Shown in pieces: positions 16,602 through 25,235 of a stretch of DNA of 64,000 nucleotides. Below the pieces are notes generated by a model, which did no database searches, had not been told where the DNA came from, and was given only the letters and a program-made list of their open reading frames with translations. Both the position numbers and the translations under genes were made by a program. Every line of letters begins with the position of its first letter. Within the stretch, counting starts at the first letter, position 1. Source of the stretch: Bacteroides sedimenti (GTDB lineage: Bacteria > Bacteroidota > Bacteroidia > Bacteroidales > Bacteroidaceae); the NCBI RefSeq assembly GCF_040365225.1, contig NZ_AP028055.1, positions 3,410,001-3,474,000 of the forward strand. Direction: 5' to 3'.

Positions 16602-18821
16602 ATGAATACTAGATACAAAACGAAAGTTCTCCTTTTGTTGTTATCTTTTATTTCTCAATTTGCTTTTGCTCAAATAGTAATAGTAAAGAATGAGAAACCA
16701 ATGGCACGGATAGCTGTCAATAGAGATGATAGCATCGATTTGAAAGCTGCACTCTTATTTCAGGATTTTACGAATAGAATAACTGGTGTAAAGCTGAAGA
16801 TCATATCAACAGAGAAAAGTAGAAGGGGAGATGTTCTTATTGGAAATCATCAGCTTCCTCTTAATAATGTTAAAGCTTCAGATATTACAGAAGATGGATT
16901 CTATATCTCTTCAACTGATGGATATTTACGTATTGTAAAAGGTTCTGGAAAGGGAACGGTATATGGTGTAGTAACCCTTTTAGAAGATTATTTCGGAATT
17001 CATTATTATGCAGCAGAAACATATAGCATCAATAAGAGTAAAGATATGATTGTACCTTCGGGTATATGTAGAGTTGAGAATCCTTCCTTTAGATACAGGC
17101 AAACACAATCATACAGTCTTAAAGATCCCATGTACAAGCTGTGGCATCGTTTGGAAGAACCTGAAGAGGTCTTTGCCGGAGATTTGTGGGTGCATACTTT
17201 TAACAAATTGCTTCCTGCTGCTGAGTTTGGTGAGAAACACCCAGAATATTACTCCTTCATTAATGGTCAGCGCAGACCAGGGGTGGCCAGTCAGTGGTGT
17301 TTAACCAATCCAGATGTCTTTGAGATTGTTGCTCATCGTTTGGATTCAATCTTTAAGGCTAATACTGGGATGAAAATTATATCGGTTAGTCAAAATGATA
17401 GCCAGACTCACTGTTCTTGTAGTGAATGCAAAGCTATCGATGAGTATGAAGGTAGCCCTTCGGGAACAATTGTTTTTTTCCTAAACAAGCTTGCTGCACG
17501 TTTTCCTGATAAAGAGTTTTCAACTCTAGCTTATTTGTATTCTGTGCCGCCACCTAAACATATAAAACCTTTGCCTAATGTGAATATTATGCTTTGTGAC
17601 ATAGATTGTTACAGAGAAGTGCCATTGACAGAAAATTCTTCAGGTAAGGCTTTTATAAATAACATGGAGAGATGGTCTAAAATAACAAATAATATATTTG
17701 TATGGGATTATGGTATTAATTTTGATAATTATATATCTCCTTTTCCAAATTTTCATGTTTTACAACCTAATATGGAGCTATTTAAAAAGAACAAAGCCAC
17801 AATGCATTTTTCACAGATAGCAAGTATAAAAGGAGGCGACTTTTCAGAGCTCCGTTCTTATTTGGTTGCTAAATTGTTGTGGAACACTTCGGTTAATGTT
17901 GATTCTGTCATTCGCTCTTTTTTAGATGGTTATTATGGTAAAGCATCTCCTTATCTGTATAATTATTTGATTTTGCAAAAAGGGGCACTGTTAGGTAGCA
18001 ATATTCCTTTATGGATTTACGATACGCCAGTAACTCACAAGAGTGGGATGTTGAATAAAGTGTTGATGAAGCAATATAATGAATTGTTTGATGAGGCTGA
18101 AAAGGCAGTAGCTAATAATCGGATTTTCCTGAATCGTGTTAGAGAGTCCCGACTGTCCATTCAGTATGCAGAGCTCGAAATTGCACGAACCGAGCCTATC
18201 GGAAATGTAGCAGTGCTGAAAGAGAAACTGGATTTATTCAGACAAAGAGCTAAAGATCTGGGAGTTGTCAGTCTAAATGAACGAAATAATACGATTGAAG
18301 AATATTGTGACTTGTATTCGCAAAGAAATTTTTCTCAAAAGAAAATTAATCTGGCTCAGGGTGCCGAGGTCTCTTATATTATTCCCGCAGAAGCCCCATA
18401 TGATAAAATTGCCGGTAAGGCGCTTACTGATGGATTGTATGGCGGTACTGCCTTTAATGAAAGTTGGGTAGGATGGTTAGGTAAAAATGCCGATTTTGTT
18501 ATAGACTTAAATCAAAATCAGGAGGTTAGAGGTATCGAGGTTGATTTCCTTCATAAGCTGGGTGCTTGGATTTTATTGCCTAAAAAGATGAGTTGTTATA
18601 CATCGACTGATAATAAGAATTTTACATTAATGGGAACTACAGAGATAGTGGAAGATAGAGATCCACAAGTTAAATATGTAAATATCCCTATCAAATTTAG
18701 TAAAGCTGTACATACGCGCTATATAAAAGTCAATATTGAAACTATAGGCTTATGCCCTGCATGGCACTATGGTGTAGGGAACCCAGCTTGGTTCTTTATT
18801 GATGAGGTTCTTGTTTACTAG
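16602..18821 (+). CDS. DUF4838 / GH163-type protein with C-terminal F5/8-like carbohydrate-binding domain
   Basis: The 739-residue protein has a signal peptide ending FAFAQI. Residues 30-140 resemble the GH67/GH20 N-terminal accessory fold (KGTVYGVVTLLEDYFGI). A DUF4838-like core follows at about 200-470, including WCLTNPDVFE and the cysteine cluster HCSCSECKAID. The last 150 residues look like an F5/8 type C (CBM32-like) domain: GWLGKNADFVIDL, HTRYIKVNIE. DUF4838 was reclassified as GH163 from B. thetaiotaomicron BT1044, an endo-beta-N-acetylglucosaminidase that releases complex N-glycans. That function is inferred from family recognition. The GH97 gene follows after 34 bp, so the two are probably co-transcribed. 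Confidence 0.75.
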   Translation: MNTRYKTKVLLLLLSFISQFAFAQIVIVKNEKPMARIAVNRDDSIDLKAALLFQDFTNRITGVKLKIISTEKSRRGDVLIGNHQLPLNNVKASDITEDGFYISSTDGYLRIVKGSGKGTVYGVVTLLEDYFGIHYYAAETYSINKSKDMIVPSGICRVENPSFRYRQTQSYSLKDPMYKLWHRLEEPEEVFAGDLWVHTFNKLLPAAEFGEKHPEYYSFINGQRRPGVASQWCLTNPDVFEIVAHRLDSIFKANTGMKIISVSQNDSQTHCSCSECKAIDEYEGSPSGTIVFFLNKLAARFPDKEFSTLAYLYSVPPPKHIKPLPNVNIMLCDIDCYREVPLTENSSGKAFINNMERWSKITNNIFVWDYGINFDNYISPFPNFHVLQPNMELFKKNKATMHFSQIASIKGGDFSELRSYLVAKLLWNTSVNVDSVIRSFLDGYYGKASPYLYNYLILQKGALLGSNIPLWIYDTPVTHKSGMLNKVLMKQYNELFDEAEKAVANNRIFLNRVRESRLSIQYAELEIARTEPIGNVAVLKEKLDLFRQRAKDLGVVSLNERNNTIEEYCDLYSQRNFSQKKINLAQGAEVSYIIPAEAPYDKIAGKALTDGLYGGTAFNESWVGWLGKNADFVIDLNQNQEVRGIEVDFLHKLGAWILLPKKMSCYTSTDNKNFTLMGTTEIVEDRDPQVKYVNIPIKFSKAVHTRYIKVNIETIGLCPAWHYGVGNPAWFFIDEVLVY

Positions 18822-18855
18822 TTTTGTTATATGATAGAAATTTAATAAAATAAAT

Positions 18856-20958
18856 ATGAGAAAAATTGTTTTTACTATTCTATGTTCCTTTCTTGTTCAT
18901 ACATTGGCTGCTCAGGAATTAAAATCTCCTGATGGCAGCTTTACTCTTTCATTCCGTCTGAAAGAGAATGGTACTCCTGCTTACAAACTTCAGTATAAAG
19001 GAAAGAGTGTAATTGGAGAAAGTGATTTGGGGTTTACTATTGCTCCTTCCATTTCTTTCAATGAAAATTTTGTTATTTCAAATACTCAGTTTAATAGTTC
19101 GAATGAGGTTTGGCAGCCCGTTTGGGGGGAACAAAAAGAGATTAGAGATAATCACAACGAAATGCTTGTTTCGTTGAATCAAACTTCAACAAACAGAAAA
19201 TTGAATATCCGTTTTCGTCTTTTTAATGATGGATTAGGTTTTAGATATGAGTTTCCTGTTCAGGAAAATCTGCGTCATTTTACAATTAAGGAAGAAATGA
19301 CCCAATTCAAGCTCTCTGGCAATCATAAAGCATTCTGGATTCCTGCTGATTATGATACAAACGAATTCCCAATAACTACATCAAAACTTTCTGAAATAGC
19401 AGGATTGATAGAAAAGGTTCGTAATGAGCCCCTTGCCGCAAAGGCTCCTGCATCGGGTCTGACTGTACAAACCCCTTTAATGCTAAAGTCGGATGATGGG
19501 CTATATATAAATATTCATGAAGCCGCATTGGTTAATTATCCAGCTATGGCTCTTAATCTGGATGATAAGGCTTTTTGCCTTAGCGCGCATCTTACCCCTG
19601 ATAAGAATGGAAACAAAGGCTATATACAGACTGGTACTGTAACCCCGTGGCGTACAATAGTTGTTAGTGATGATGCTCGTGATATACTGGCTTCAAAGCT
19701 TATTCTCAATCTGAATGATCCCTGTAAATTTGATGATACTTCCTGGATTAAACCTGCAAAGTACATTGGCGTTTGGTGGGAATATTTCATTGGGGGTGGT
19801 TCCACCTGGGCTTATACAGATAATCAGGATATAATCATAGGTAAAACGGATTATTCGAAATTGAAATCTAATGGTCATCATGGTGCAAATACCGCACATG
19901 TAAAAGAATATATTGATTTTGCTGCGCAACATGGATTTGATGCTGTTCTTGTAGAAGGTTGGAACGAAGGCTGGGAAGATAACTGGGCTTATGCAAAAGA
20001 GGAGATATATAGCTTTACAAAAGCATATCCGGATTTTGATGTAAATGAATTACACCGTTATGCAGCGGGTAAAGGAGTGAAAATTATCATGCACCACGAA
20101 ACTACATCATCGGCTGTTAGCTATGAACGTCAGTTAGAAGATGCTTTCCGTTTTATGGTTGATAATGGATACAATGCTGTGAAGACCGGCTATGTTGGTC
20201 CTATTATTCCACGGAGTGAATATCATGACGGACAATGGATGGTAAATCATTACCTCCATGTAGCGGAAACTGCTGCTAAATATAAAATAATGGTTGATTC
20301 GCATGAAGCAGTTCGTCCAACAGGACTCTGTCGTACTTATCCGAACTGGCTTGCACAAGAATCGGCTCGTGGAACAGAGTTTGAGTCATTCAACGGAAAC
20401 AGGCCTGATCACACTACGATTCTTCCATTCACCCGTTTAATGGGTGGTCCCATGGATTATACCCCGGGGATATTTCAAGGCGACTTGTCTGTATATGGAT
20501 CAAATAAGGCAAAACTGAGTACCACTTTGGCTAAACAACTTGCTTTATATGTAACGATGTATAGCCCTTTGCAAATGGCCGCTGATTTGCCTGAAAACTA
20601 TAAACGTTATTCTGATGCATTTCAGTTTATAAAGGATGTGGCTGTGGATTGGGATAATACCTATGTTCTTGAGGCTGAACCTGGAGATTATATCACGATT
20701 GCGCGAAAAGCGAAAGGGAAGAATGAATGGTACATTGGAGGAATTACCGATGAAAATGCTCGTGAAGCATCTATAGACTTTAGCTTCCTTCCTGCAGGCA
20801 TAAAGTATAAGGCCACAATCTATGCGGATGGTAAGAATGCACATTGGATTAACAATCCAAAAGATTATGTGATAAGAACTGTCGTGGTAACAAGTAAAAC
20901 AAAGTTAAAGCAGAAGTTGGCGCCAAGTGGAGGAGTTGCTATCAGCGTAAAAGAGTAA
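18856..20958 (+). CDS. GH97 glycosidase, SusB-like inverting alpha-glucosidase type
   Basis: The 700-residue protein has a signal peptide ending LAAQE and aligns by eye along its length with SusB of B. thetaiotaomicron. The SusB catalytic and calcium-site glutamates E439, E508 and E532 appear here as E415 (MHHET), E484 (SHEAVRPTG) and E508 (ARGTEFES), all with the same offset of 24. These glutamates mark the inverting alpha-glucosidase branch of GH97 and are replaced in the retaining alpha-galactosidase branch. It should therefore remove terminal alpha-glucose. In this PUL that could mean glucosylated high-mannose N-glycans, though a starch-like substrate is possible. A bidirectional terminator follows. 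Confidence 0.93.
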   Translation: MRKIVFTILCSFLVHTLAAQELKSPDGSFTLSFRLKENGTPAYKLQYKGKSVIGESDLGFTIAPSISFNENFVISNTQFNSSNEVWQPVWGEQKEIRDNHNEMLVSLNQTSTNRKLNIRFRLFNDGLGFRYEFPVQENLRHFTIKEEMTQFKLSGNHKAFWIPADYDTNEFPITTSKLSEIAGLIEKVRNEPLAAKAPASGLTVQTPLMLKSDDGLYINIHEAALVNYPAMALNLDDKAFCLSAHLTPDKNGNKGYIQTGTVTPWRTIVVSDDARDILASKLILNLNDPCKFDDTSWIKPAKYIGVWWEYFIGGGSTWAYTDNQDIIIGKTDYSKLKSNGHHGANTAHVKEYIDFAAQHGFDAVLVEGWNEGWEDNWAYAKEEIYSFTKAYPDFDVNELHRYAAGKGVKIIMHHETTSSAVSYERQLEDAFRFMVDNGYNAVKTGYVGPIIPRSEYHDGQWMVNHYLHVAETAAKYKIMVDSHEAVRPTGLCRTYPNWLAQESARGTEFESFNGNRPDHTTILPFTRLMGGPMDYTPGIFQGDLSVYGSNKAKLSTTLAKQLALYVTMYSPLQMAADLPENYKRYSDAFQFIKDVAVDWDNTYVLEAEPGDYITIARKAKGKNEWYIGGITDENAREASIDFSFLPAGIKYKATIYADGKNAHWINNPKDYVIRTVVVTSKTKLKQKLAPSGGVAISVKE

Positions 20959-20979
20959 AGAAGGAATATACAAAAAAAA

Positions 20980-21030
20980 AGTCTCTCAACTCTTCTATAA
21001 CTTCCTGAAGAGTTGAGAGATTTCTTTTTC
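20980..21030. terminator. Bidirectional terminator between GH97 and the pentapeptide gene
   Basis: TCTCTCAACTCTTC (20982-20995) pairs perfectly with GAAGAGTTGAGAGA (21007-21020), with nine A on the left and TTTCTTTTTC on the right, so it can stop transcription from both sides. About 38 of 44 aligned positions match the hairpin at 4764-4807, including the ATAACTT loop. Confidence 0.85.
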
Positions 21031-21033
21031 TTA

Positions 21034-21606
21034 TTATTCAATCTCAATACCGTATTTATCAAGAAGACCGATGACTCCCTCCCTTGAAAAGCGGGCTCTC
21101 CGGATATGGTTTTGTTCAGGATCGATGGAGTAATTATATGAAGTCCGGAAGTCTGCCTTTTCAAGGTTCGTTTTCGAGAAGATTGTCCGGCTTAGGTCGC
21201 AGTTGTCGAAAACTGCTTCTGCGAGATTTGTATCCGTAAAATCAACCTCTTGCAGGTTGCAGTCCTTGAATCGGATGCCTTTTAGCTTCAATTGATAGAA
21301 AGAGGCTAGATGAAGAATACATTCCTTGAAAGAGAAATCGATGAGGAAGTTGTTGCATTCCTCAAAGTTAAGACCAACCAGTTTGCAGTTTTCAAAACTC
21401 ACCTCCCGGAATGCTGTATTATTGATTTTTGCATTACTCAGATCGCACTTGTCAAACTGGCAATCCACGAAGACAACTTCTTTTAAATCTCCATTGGCAA
21501 AGTTGCAATTCAAGAAAGTGCACTCTGCGTATTCTCCTTTACTTAGTGGTTCTTCCAGGAAGTTGTTTCCTTTGAAGATGATATTTTCGAAAATCTGGTT
21601 ACTCAT
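21034..21606 (-). CDS. Pentapeptide repeat protein, McbG/Qnr-like
   Basis: The 190-residue protein is almost entirely pentapeptide repeats (CTFLNCNFANGDLKEVVF; DFTDTNLAEAVFDNCDLSRT), predicted to fold as a right-handed quadrilateral beta-helix. The C-terminal signature (NYSIDPEQNHIRRARFS, then GLLDKYGIEIE) resembles McbG and Qnr proteins. Those mimic DNA and protect gyrase from microcin B17 or quinolones. Function here is inferred from that resemblance only; many chromosomal homologues have no known role. A good minus-strand promoter lies at 21629-21657. Confidence 0.85.
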   Translation of the reverse strand: MSNQIFENIIFKGNNFLEEPLSKGEYAECTFLNCNFANGDLKEVVFVDCQFDKCDLSNAKINNTAFREVSFENCKLVGLNFEECNNFLIDFSFKECILHLASFYQLKLKGIRFKDCNLQEVDFTDTNLAEAVFDNCDLSRTIFSKTNLEKADFRTSYNYSIDPEQNHIRRARFSREGVIGLLDKYGIEIE

Positions 21607-21628
21607 CGATCTGTTTTTTTTAATAGTG

Positions 21629-21657
21629 CAAAGGTAATAATTGATTTTTGAAGCAAA
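21629..21657 (-). promoter_or_regulatory. Promoter of the pentapeptide gene
   Basis: On the minus strand TTTG (21657-21654), a 17-bp gap and TACCTTTG (21636-21629) match the Bacteroides -33/-7 consensus. Transcription would start about 15 bp before the ATG. Confidence 0.6.
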
Positions 21658-21789
21658 TTATGTCTGATAAAAAACTATTATGTATAACCTTCTTTTTTGA
21701 AACCATTCCAATGTCCTCAGAAATTATTAATAGTTGTCTCTAAATTGTTGAATTAAAGATGATAAAGAAGTAAGTTTGGTTTTAATTGA

Positions 21790-21797
21790 TATATTTG
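21790..21797 (+). promoter_or_regulatory. Possible -7 box for the 137-residue hypothetical gene
   Basis: TATATTTG matches TAnnTTTG, 116 bp upstream of the ATG at 21914. No -33 TTTG is seen at the right distance. The rest of the 21658-21913 gap is AT-rich with nothing recognisable. Confidence 0.35.
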
Positions 21798-21913
21798 TAG
21801 AAGTAATTAGCTAAAAAAAAAATAAGTATATCGGTTGCAGTTTGAATTGCCTGGATTAAGAATAATACAGGTAAAAATAATAATTGGGAATAAGGATATA
21901 AAGGAACTTGAAG

Positions 21914-22327
21914 ATGATTGAAGAAAAAGATTATTTGAAAAGGCAGATAGACATGTTTTCAAAAGTTCTTGCAAAATGTATTTCCATTTTGCTTGGAATA
22001 AAAGGAGATAAGCATCTAAATTCAGGCATTGAATCAGTCTGCCAGATTTTAGAAAGTGAATTGGATATTGATATAAATTCTTTTATTCTTGTTGATGACG
22101 ACAGTTTAGTTGATACGTTAATGATAGAGAAAGGATTTAATAATGCAAATCTTGATTCTATTGCTGAGATCCTTATGTTATTTGCTGATAATGTAAGCAT
22201 GATAGACAATGAGAAAGCGAAGATTCTTCGCAAAAAGAGTTTGGTAATTTACGAATACCTGGAAATTAATGAATCTACCTATTCCCTCTGCAGGCATTTG
22301 CAGATTGATAAAATGAGAAAGGATTAA
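21914..22327 (+). CDS. Hypothetical protein, 137 residues
   Basis: I do not recognise this family with confidence. ATG 21914 is preferred over a TTG two codons upstream. The protein is helical and acidic, without signal peptide or membrane span: it begins MIEEKDYLKRQIDMFSKVLA, has repeated amphipathic helices, and ends HLQIDKMRKD. The opening (EEKDYLKRQI...LAK) recalls the small DUF6483-type proteins, which is only an impression. It is monocistronic, between the pentapeptide gene and tRNA-Lys. Coding character is supported by frame length and regular amphipathicity. Confidence 0.65.
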   Translation: MIEEKDYLKRQIDMFSKVLAKCISILLGIKGDKHLNSGIESVCQILESELDIDINSFILVDDDSLVDTLMIEKGFNNANLDSIAEILMLFADNVSMIDNEKAKILRKKSLVIYEYLEINESTYSLCRHLQIDKMRKD

Positions 22328-22408
22328 TAAGATTCCTCAGAATTTATCTATAATCCGTATAATCTGTTTTGTAACTGAGCAGGTATAATTAGATGTTTTG
22401 GTTGAAAT

Positions 22409-22443
22409 AAAAAAAGCTTCCTGAATCAATATTCAGAAAGCTT
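22409..22443 (-). terminator. Terminator downstream of tRNA-Lys
   Basis: Read on the minus strand, a 13-bp stem (22443-22431 with 22426-22414, one G-U pair) with a 4-nt loop is followed by a run of T. It lies 20 bp beyond the 3' end of the tRNA. Confidence 0.8.
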
Positions 22444-22462
22444 CTAATCTTGAGAGTTTTTG

Positions 22463-22535
22463 TGATCCGCCTGGGGCTCGAACCCAGGACCCCAACATTA
22501 AAAGTGTTGTGCTCTACCTGCTGAGCTAGCGAATC
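22463..22535 (-). tRNA. tRNA-Lys (UUU anticodon)
   Basis: The minus strand folds into a full cloverleaf of 73 nt. The acceptor GATTCGC pairs with GCGGATC with one G-U pair, and the discriminator is A. The D-arm is AGCTCAGCAGGTAGAGCA, the anticodon stem CAACA/TGTTG encloses CTTTTAA (anticodon TTT), and the T-arm CTGGG/CCCAG encloses TTCGAGC. CCA is not encoded, as is common in Bacteroides. Confidence 0.97.
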
Positions 22536-22635
22536 ATTGCTTAGTTCCCTTTAGCGAGTGCAAAGGTACTGCTTTTTCTGTAACCTCCAAACAAATTGGA
22601 AAGAAATTATGAAATTATTTTTGACTGAAAACCTG

Positions 22636-23745
22636 TTATTCCTGATTATCAGAGACTTTTGGGTCCGTAATTTTTTCGCGTCGAATAATGTATCTTTGGT
22701 AATAGGATAACATCAGAGAAGTAGTAGGAAGTGCGATAATCATTCCAAGTATTCCCAGCAGTGATCCCCATATAGAAAGTGAAAGTAAGATGATGGCTGG
22801 GTTAAGACCGGTAATTCGTCCCATTACCTTTGGAACAATAAAAGAGTCTTCTATTGCTTGTACAACGGCAAATACCAATAAGGCTGATCCAAGCACAATC
22901 CAGACACTTTCCCCGGTATCGGCCACTTTAAGTAATCCCAGAATTAGAGCTGGAAACAAAGCAATAACTTTCATGTACGGTATCATACTCAATATACCTA
23001 TGAGAAGTGCAAGTCCTAAAGCTAGCGGATAACCGATAATAAGAAATCCAATACCCGAGAGTATCGCAACACAAAGGGCAACCAAAGCCTGACCGCGGAA
23101 ATAACGGTTCATTCCGGTTTTCAGGTCATTTACCACATTAGATGCAAAGCGTCTGTATTTTTTTGGAATTAGTTCTATCCATCCTTCAGAAATAGTTTCA
23201 TAATCAAGCAGAATAAAAACAGTATATAACAGTATTATGAAGGAAGCTATGACGCTGAACAAAATATCCAGAGATTCGGAAAGCAATGTCCATAGCTTGG
23301 GTAATGCGTTCTTGGTGAGACTCGCAATATTTTCTGCACTGAAAATCTTGTTCAGTTCGTTTACATCCAGATTCTGATTAATGAAATCGGTGACAATCTT
23401 AGGAAAGACATTTATGCCTGATCCATTGGTAATATAGGTCATAATGAGGTTGTTTACCTTAGTTGCCTCGTTCATCATAGGGGGGATCAGTAGGAAAGAA
23501 AGTCCGGTTATTATTCCAGCTACGGTTAGTATAGCACAAAGAATGGATAGTATTCGGATTTTAACCTTTAACTTATACTGGAAAAAACAGACCAAGGGAT
23601 ACATAAAGTAGGCGATAAGCCATGCTATAAAGAAAGGCAGTAATACAGCGCTTAGTTTATCGAATAAATAAATTATCCCGATTATAATAGCTAGTCCGAA
23701 TATAAAACGGATGAAACTATCGAAAGTGATTTTCTTTTCTAGCAT
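22636..23745 (-). CDS. AI-2E family transporter (PerM-like)
   Basis: The 369-residue protein has the AI-2E/UPF0118 pattern: two spans at the N-terminus, a periplasmic helical section (about 85-150), then a cluster of five or six spans including GYPLALGLALLIGILSMIPY and GLNPAIILLSLSIWGSLLG. Family members act as exporters of autoinducer-2 or as Na+/H+ antiporters, so the substrate is uncertain. It starts 24 bp after the tdk stop and is probably co-transcribed with it. Confidence 0.9.
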   Translation of the reverse strand: MLEKKITFDSFIRFIFGLAIIIGIIYLFDKLSAVLLPFFIAWLIAYFMYPLVCFFQYKLKVKIRILSILCAILTVAGIITGLSFLLIPPMMNEATKVNNLIMTYITNGSGINVFPKIVTDFINQNLDVNELNKIFSAENIASLTKNALPKLWTLLSESLDILFSVIASFIILLYTVFILLDYETISEGWIELIPKKYRRFASNVVNDLKTGMNRYFRGQALVALCVAILSGIGFLIIGYPLALGLALLIGILSMIPYMKVIALFPALILGLLKVADTGESVWIVLGSALLVFAVVQAIEDSFIVPKVMGRITGLNPAIILLSLSIWGSLLGILGMIIALPTTSLMLSYYQRYIIRREKITDPKVSDNQE

Positions 23746-23769
23746 AAATTCATAAATTAAAGGCGTTTT

Positions 23770-24363
23770 TTATTCTAAACTTTCCTGTAAAGCTATAGCA
23801 TAACATTCTCTGCATAATGGTTCGTATTCGTCTTTCTCGCCTAGTAGCACCCTTTTGTCGTTATCTACAATTCGGTGCGAAATATATGCCAACTGTCCGC
23901 ATCTTACACAGATGGCATGAACCTTTGATACTTCATCTGCTATAGCACAAAGGTCTGGCATCGGACCAAACGGTACTCCTTTATAATCCATATCAAGTCC
24001 TGCAATGATTACTCGGATGCCGCTGTCGGCCAGCTGTTTGCAAACATCCACCAACCCTTTATCAAAAAACTGGGCTTCATCGATGCCTACTACGTCAATA
24101 TCCGTAGACAAAAGCAAGATGCTTGCCGAAGATTCAATAGGAGTAGAGGAGATGGAATTACTGTCGTGAGACACCACGCTATCTTCTGAATAACGAATGT
24201 CAATGGCGGGCTTGAAAATCTCAACCCGTTGTCGGGCAAACTTGGCTCTTTTTAAACGGCGGATTAGTTCTTCAGTTTTGCCAGAGAACATTGAACCGCA
24301 AATTACTTCAATCCGCCCTCTTCTTCGTGTTTCTTGTATATGATCTTCGGAAAATATTACCAT
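23770..24363 (-). CDS. tdk: Thymidine kinase
   Basis: The 197-residue enzyme shows the type II thymidine kinase layout: P-loop GSMFSGKT at residues 23-30, DEAQFFD as the Walker B-like motif, zinc-site pairs CVRC and CREC near the C-terminus, and the lasso region between them. It phosphorylates thymidine to dTMP in nucleoside salvage. The N-terminus (MVIFSEDHIQETRRRG) is a short extension typical of Bacteroides. A minus-strand TATTTTTG box lies about 48 bp upstream at 24411-24418, and the AI-2E gene follows 24 bp downstream. Confidence 0.96.
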   Translation of the reverse strand: MVIFSEDHIQETRRRGRIEVICGSMFSGKTEELIRRLKRAKFARQRVEIFKPAIDIRYSEDSVVSHDSNSISSTPIESSASILLLSTDIDVVGIDEAQFFDKGLVDVCKQLADSGIRVIIAGLDMDYKGVPFGPMPDLCAIADEVSKVHAICVRCGQLAYISHRIVDNDKRVLLGEKDEYEPLCRECYAIALQESLE

Positions 24364-24410
24364 AGTGCCCTGGTTTATTAAAAAATTAGTGACAGTTTGC
24401 TAATTGTCTA

Positions 24411-24418
24411 CAAAAATA
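24411..24418 (-). promoter_or_regulatory. -7 box of tdk
   Basis: The minus strand reads TATTTTTG, matching TAnnTTTG, about 48 bp before the tdk ATG. It is divergent from the rsmI promoter at 24427-24460; no clear -33 is seen. Confidence 0.45.
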
Positions 24419-24426
24419 ATACTTTT

Positions 24427-24460
24427 TTTGTGTTTTGCATATTATTTATTTCTACATTTG
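24427..24460 (+). promoter_or_regulatory. Promoter of rsmI
   Basis: TTTG (24427-24430), 22 bp, and TACATTTG (24453-24460) match the Bacteroides promoter pattern. An alternative TTTG at 24434 gives 15 bp. The ATG is 63 bp downstream of the -7 box. Confidence 0.5.
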
Positions 24461-24523
24461 CGTAGTAATCTCGCATTTGTTGTGTAAATTGCAGATTAAA
24501 TAATCGATATTATGTGTTAAGGC

Positions 24524-25198
24524 ATGGGAAAATTGTATGTGGTACCAACACCGGTCGGTAATCTGGAAGATATTACATTCCGGGCTATCAGGGTTCTAAA
24601 AGAGGCGGATCTGATTCTAGCCGAAGATACACGTACCTCAGGTATATTACTGAAACATTTTGAAATAAAAAATGCAATGCAATCGCATCATAAGTTCAAT
24701 GAACATAAAATGGTGGAAAGCGTTGTTAATAGAATAAAGGCAGGTGAAACCATAGCACTGATTTCAGATGCAGGAACGCCCGGGATTTCCGATCCGGGTT
24801 TTTTGGTGGTGAGAGAATGTGTAAAAAACGGCATAGAAGTGCAATGTTTGCCGGGTGCAACAGCTTTCGTTCCTGCTGTGGTTGCTTCGGGACTTCCGAA
24901 CGATCGTTTCTGCTTTGAAGGCTTTCTGCCTCAAAAGAAGGGAAGGATGACCCGACTAAAATCTTTGTCGACCGAAACGCGTACAATGATTTTTTATGAG
25001 TCGCCGCATCGTTTACTGAAAACCCTGACTCAGTTTGGTGAGTATTTCGGAACTGAAAGGAAAGCTTCTGTATCAAGGGAAATTTCAAAAATGTACGAAG
25101 AGACTGTGCGAGGGACACTGGCCGAGTTAATAGAACACTTTACGGCGGTAGAACCACGCGGCGAAATTGTAATTGTACTGGCTGGAACTGACGATTGA
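24524..25198 (+). CDS. rsmI: 16S rRNA (cytidine(1402)-2'-O)-methyltransferase
   Basis: The 224-residue protein matches the tetrapyrrole-methylase-fold RsmI family: VPTPVGNLEDIT at the start, LAEDTRTSG, SDAGTPGISDPG, LPGATAFVPAVVASGLP and FYESPHRLLKTL in order. RsmI uses SAM to 2'-O-methylate C1402 in the ribosomal P site, together with RsmH. It is shorter than the E. coli enzyme (286 residues) because it lacks the C-terminal extension. A lipoprotein gene starts 37 bp after the stop. Confidence 0.96.
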   Translation: MGKLYVVPTPVGNLEDITFRAIRVLKEADLILAEDTRTSGILLKHFEIKNAMQSHHKFNEHKMVESVVNRIKAGETIALISDAGTPGISDPGFLVVRECVKNGIEVQCLPGATAFVPAVVASGLPNDRFCFEGFLPQKKGRMTRLKSLSTETRTMIFYESPHRLLKTLTQFGEYFGTERKASVSREISKMYEETVRGTLAELIEHFTAVEPRGEIVIVLAGTDD

Positions 25199-25235
25199 AA
25201 AACTCAAAAATAGCTTCACTAAAAACAAAAGACGT

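Noticed and set aside
25173..25235. N-terminal extension of the coiled-coil lipoprotein
   Set aside because: It would overlap rsmI and bury the lipoprotein signal; ATG 25236 is the natural start.
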